A stretch of DNA of 48,843 nucleotides. Source: an uncultured Nocardioides sp. Lineage in GTDB: Bacteria > Actinomycetota > Actinomycetes > Propionibacteriales > Nocardioidaceae. The stretch is from positions 1-48,843 of the forward strand of contig CADCUM010000018.1 in assembly GCA_902805885.1 (NCBI GenBank). Direction: 5' to 3'. Of this stretch, positions 47,289-48,843 are shown piece by piece. A model generated the notes under the pieces. The model ran no database searches and was not told where the DNA came from. It was given only the letters and a program-made list of their open reading frames with translations. The position numbers and the translations under genes are program-made. The first letter of the stretch is position 1. Each line of letters begins with the position of its first letter.

Positions 47289-48194
47289 ATGCCCATCTCC
47301 GGTCCGGCCTCCAAGAACGGCTCCCGCGACCACACCGACGACCTCCGACTCGCCCACGTCCTGGCCGACGACGCCGACTCCCTGACCGAGGCGCGCTTCA
47401 AGGCCCTGGACCTCCACGTGATGAGCAAGCCCGACCTCACCCCCGTCACCGACGCGGACCGCTCGGTCGAGGAGAGCATCCGGCGGACGCTGTCGCGCGT
47501 CCGTTCCCGCGACGCCGTCCTGGGCGAGGAGCAGGGCTCGACCGGCCACAGCCAGCGACGCTGGATCGTCGACCCGATCGACGGCACGAAGAACTTCGTC
47601 CGCGGCGTGCCCGTCTGGGCCACGCTCATCGCCCTCGTGGTCGACGAGACGGTGGTCCTCGGTGTGGTCTCGGCGCCCCAGCTGCAGCGCCGCTGGTGGG
47701 CGTCGGCCGGGGGTGGCGCGTGGACCGGCCGGTCCCTGCTCAAGGCGACGCAGTGCCGGGTCTCCGACGTACGACGCCTCGAGGACGCGTCGATGAGCTA
47801 CTCCTCGCTGTCGGGGTGGGACGAGCGCGGTCGCCTCGACGACTTCGTCTCGCTCACCCGGCGGTGCTGGCGCACGCGCGCCTACGGCGACTTCTGGTCG
47901 TACATGCTGGTCGCCGAGGGCGCCGTCGACATCGCCGCCGAGCCCGAGCTGGAGCTCTACGACATGGCCGCGCTCGACGTCATCGTGCGCGAGGCGGGCG
48001 GGCGCTTCACCTCGCTCGACGGCACGGAGGGACCGTGGGGCGGCAACGCGCTGGCGACCAACGGCCACCTGCACGAGGCGGCGCTCGGCTTCCTCGGCTC
48101 GGCCCCCGACGACGACGACCCGGACAGCCCGCGTCGCGGCCCCGGCTCGGTGAGCACGCTGCGGGCCAGGACGCAGCCACCTGTGGCGGACTGA
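47289..48194 (+). CDS. hisN: Histidinol-phosphatase, inositol-monophosphatase family
   Basis: Dephosphorylates histidinol phosphate in histidine synthesis. It has 301 residues. The metal sites are GEEQG, DPIDGTKNF and ELYDMAAL, all intact. Its place next to rsgA and aroA resembles the Streptomyces hisN locus, which favours HisN over a general inositol phosphatase; still an inference. ATG at 47289, with an in-frame GTG at 47283. The last 35 residues are acidic and then basic, and probably disordered. Confidence 0.85.
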   Translation: MPISGPASKNGSRDHTDDLRLAHVLADDADSLTEARFKALDLHVMSKPDLTPVTDADRSVEESIRRTLSRVRSRDAVLGEEQGSTGHSQRRWIVDPIDGTKNFVRGVPVWATLIALVVDETVVLGVVSAPQLQRRWWASAGGGAWTGRSLLKATQCRVSDVRRLEDASMSYSSLSGWDERGRLDDFVSLTRRCWRTRAYGDFWSYMLVAEGAVDIAAEPELELYDMAALDVIVREAGGRFTSLDGTEGPWGGNALATNGHLHEAALGFLGSAPDDDDPDSPRRGPGSVSTLRARTQPPVAD

Positions 48195-48210
48195 ACGGGA
48201 GGGGAGCCTG

Positions 48211-48238
48211 TTGCTCCGCGCCCGGCACTGGCTACGGT
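48211..48238 (+). promoter_or_regulatory. Candidate promoter of the CBS-domain gene
   Basis: TTGCTC (48211-48216), 16-base spacer and TACGGT (48233-48238). This is one of the few places in the window with a reasonable -35. The leader would be about 72 bases long and has GAGAGG before the ATG. Confidence 0.45.
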
Positions 48239-48271
48239 GATCCGGTACGACGACCCCCGTGCGGACAGCCT

Positions 48272-48300
48272 CGTACGACCAGCCCCCGTAAGACCAGCCC
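48272..48300 (+). repeat. Imperfect 14-base direct repeat in the CBS-gene leader
   Basis: CGTACGACCAGCCC (48272-48285) and CGTAAGACCAGCCC (48287-48300), one mismatch, 15-base period, just before the ribosome-binding site. Confidence 0.5.
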
Positions 48301-48316
48301 GGCGAGAGGTGGCGCG

Positions 48317-48748
48317 ATGAAGATCAGCGACGTGGTGCACAGCAAGTCCAGCCAGGACGTGATCACGATCCGTCCCGATGCCTCCGTGCGCGAGCTGGTC
48401 GGTCTGCTGGCCGAGCACAACGTCGGCGCGCTGGTGGTGAGCGAGGACGGCGAGAGCGTGGCGGGCATCGTCAGCGAGCGCGACGTCGTCCGCCGCCTGC
48501 ACGCGGACGACTCGGTGCTGGACGCCCGGGTCAGCGACATCATGACCACCGAGGTGCACACGTGTGCCGCCACGGACGCGCTGACCGACCTCATGCAGGC
48601 CATGACCGAGCACCGCATCCGCCACGTCCCGGTGGTCGCCGAGGGGCGGCTGACCGGCATCATCAGCATCGGCGACGTCGTGAAGAACCGGATCGGCGAG
48701 CTGGAGTTCGAGCGCGACCAGCTCGACAGCTACGTCCACCAGACCTGA
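48317..48748 (+). CDS. Two-CBS-domain protein
   Basis: It has 143 residues composed of two CBS motifs (about 8-62 and 72-127), a Bateman module that usually binds adenosine nucleotides. DVIT-IRPDASVRELVGLLAEHNVGALVV and MTTEVHTCAATDALTDLMQAMTEHRIRHVPVV are typical. No catalytic domain is attached, so it should act as a stand-alone energy or stress sensor; its partner is unknown. GAGAGGT is seven bases upstream of the ATG. Confidence 0.92.
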   Translation: MKISDVVHSKSSQDVITIRPDASVRELVGLLAEHNVGALVVSEDGESVAGIVSERDVVRRLHADDSVLDARVSDIMTTEVHTCAATDALTDLMQAMTEHRIRHVPVVAEGRLTGIISIGDVVKNRIGELEFERDQLDSYVHQT

Positions 48749-48771
48749 CCCGCTCCCCCGCTGGTCCCTGT

Positions 48772-48820
48772 CCCCCCCCCACCCCCCCCCACCCCCCACC
48801 CCCCCCGCACCCCACCCCCC
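48772..48820. repeat. Extreme C-rich tract at the right edge
   Basis: C runs of 9, 9, 6, 8, 4 and 6, separated by single A or GCA. The minus strand is therefore a chain of G-runs able to form G-quadruplexes. It lies 24 bases after the CBS gene. Confidence 0.95.
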
Positions 48821-48843
48821 AGGGAACCCGTCACCGACACACC

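Overview
The window is very GC-rich bacterial DNA with densely packed genes, many GTG starts and frequent 1-4 base stop/start overlaps. It carries typical actinobacterial genes: a fused 2-oxoglutarate decarboxylase/dehydrogenase (Kgd), WhiB1, SigH with its zinc anti-sigma factor, a SigF-type sigma factor with an RsbW-like partner, a nickel superoxide dismutase, an LCP protein and the 24-residue ribosomal protein bL37. Gene order resembles both Mycobacterium and Streptomyces. I infer a Nocardioides-like member of the Propionibacteriales; the genus is a guess.

Region 1 (1-17466, all on the minus strand) is a conserved housekeeping block read from right to left: argS, lysA, hom, thrC, thrB (lysine/threonine pathway), then rho and rpmE, then prfA, prmC, tsaC, wecA, and the ATP synthase genes (two small membrane genes, atpB, atpE, atpF, atpH, and atpA cut by the left edge). 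The rho gene sits in the usual place, but its product lacks several residues that drive the Rho motor. A CRP-like palindrome lies upstream of the ATP synthase genes.

Region 2 (17467-30700) holds a tRNA-Arg(CCG) gene, a lipoprotein/LCP pair, kgd with a conserved 58-residue gene behind it, a FabR-like TetR regulator, an MDR/SDR oxidoreductase pair, an Eis-like acetyltransferase, malic enzyme, the divergent NiSOD/maturation-protease pair and a membrane diguanylate cyclase.

Region 3 (30700-41800) is rich in regulators: RsbW-like/SigF, WhiB1, the sensor kinase PdtaS and SigH/RshA, mixed with a ThDP enzyme, a GNAT protein, a hotdog thioesterase, bL37, an alpha/beta hydrolase, an SRAP (HMCES/YedK) protein and a degenerate GGDEF protein.

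Region 4 (41800-48843) has a one-polypeptide sigma/zinc-finger/membrane/extracellular protein, a DoxX protein, aroA-rsgA, a DUF2231 membrane protein, hisN and a two-CBS protein. It ends in an extreme C-rich tract.

No gene-free stretch exceeds about 300 bases. Many genes that head a transcription unit have a TANNNT hexamer exactly 6-8 bases before the start codon, which suggests widespread leaderless transcription. No IS element, phage, CRISPR array or rRNA was seen.
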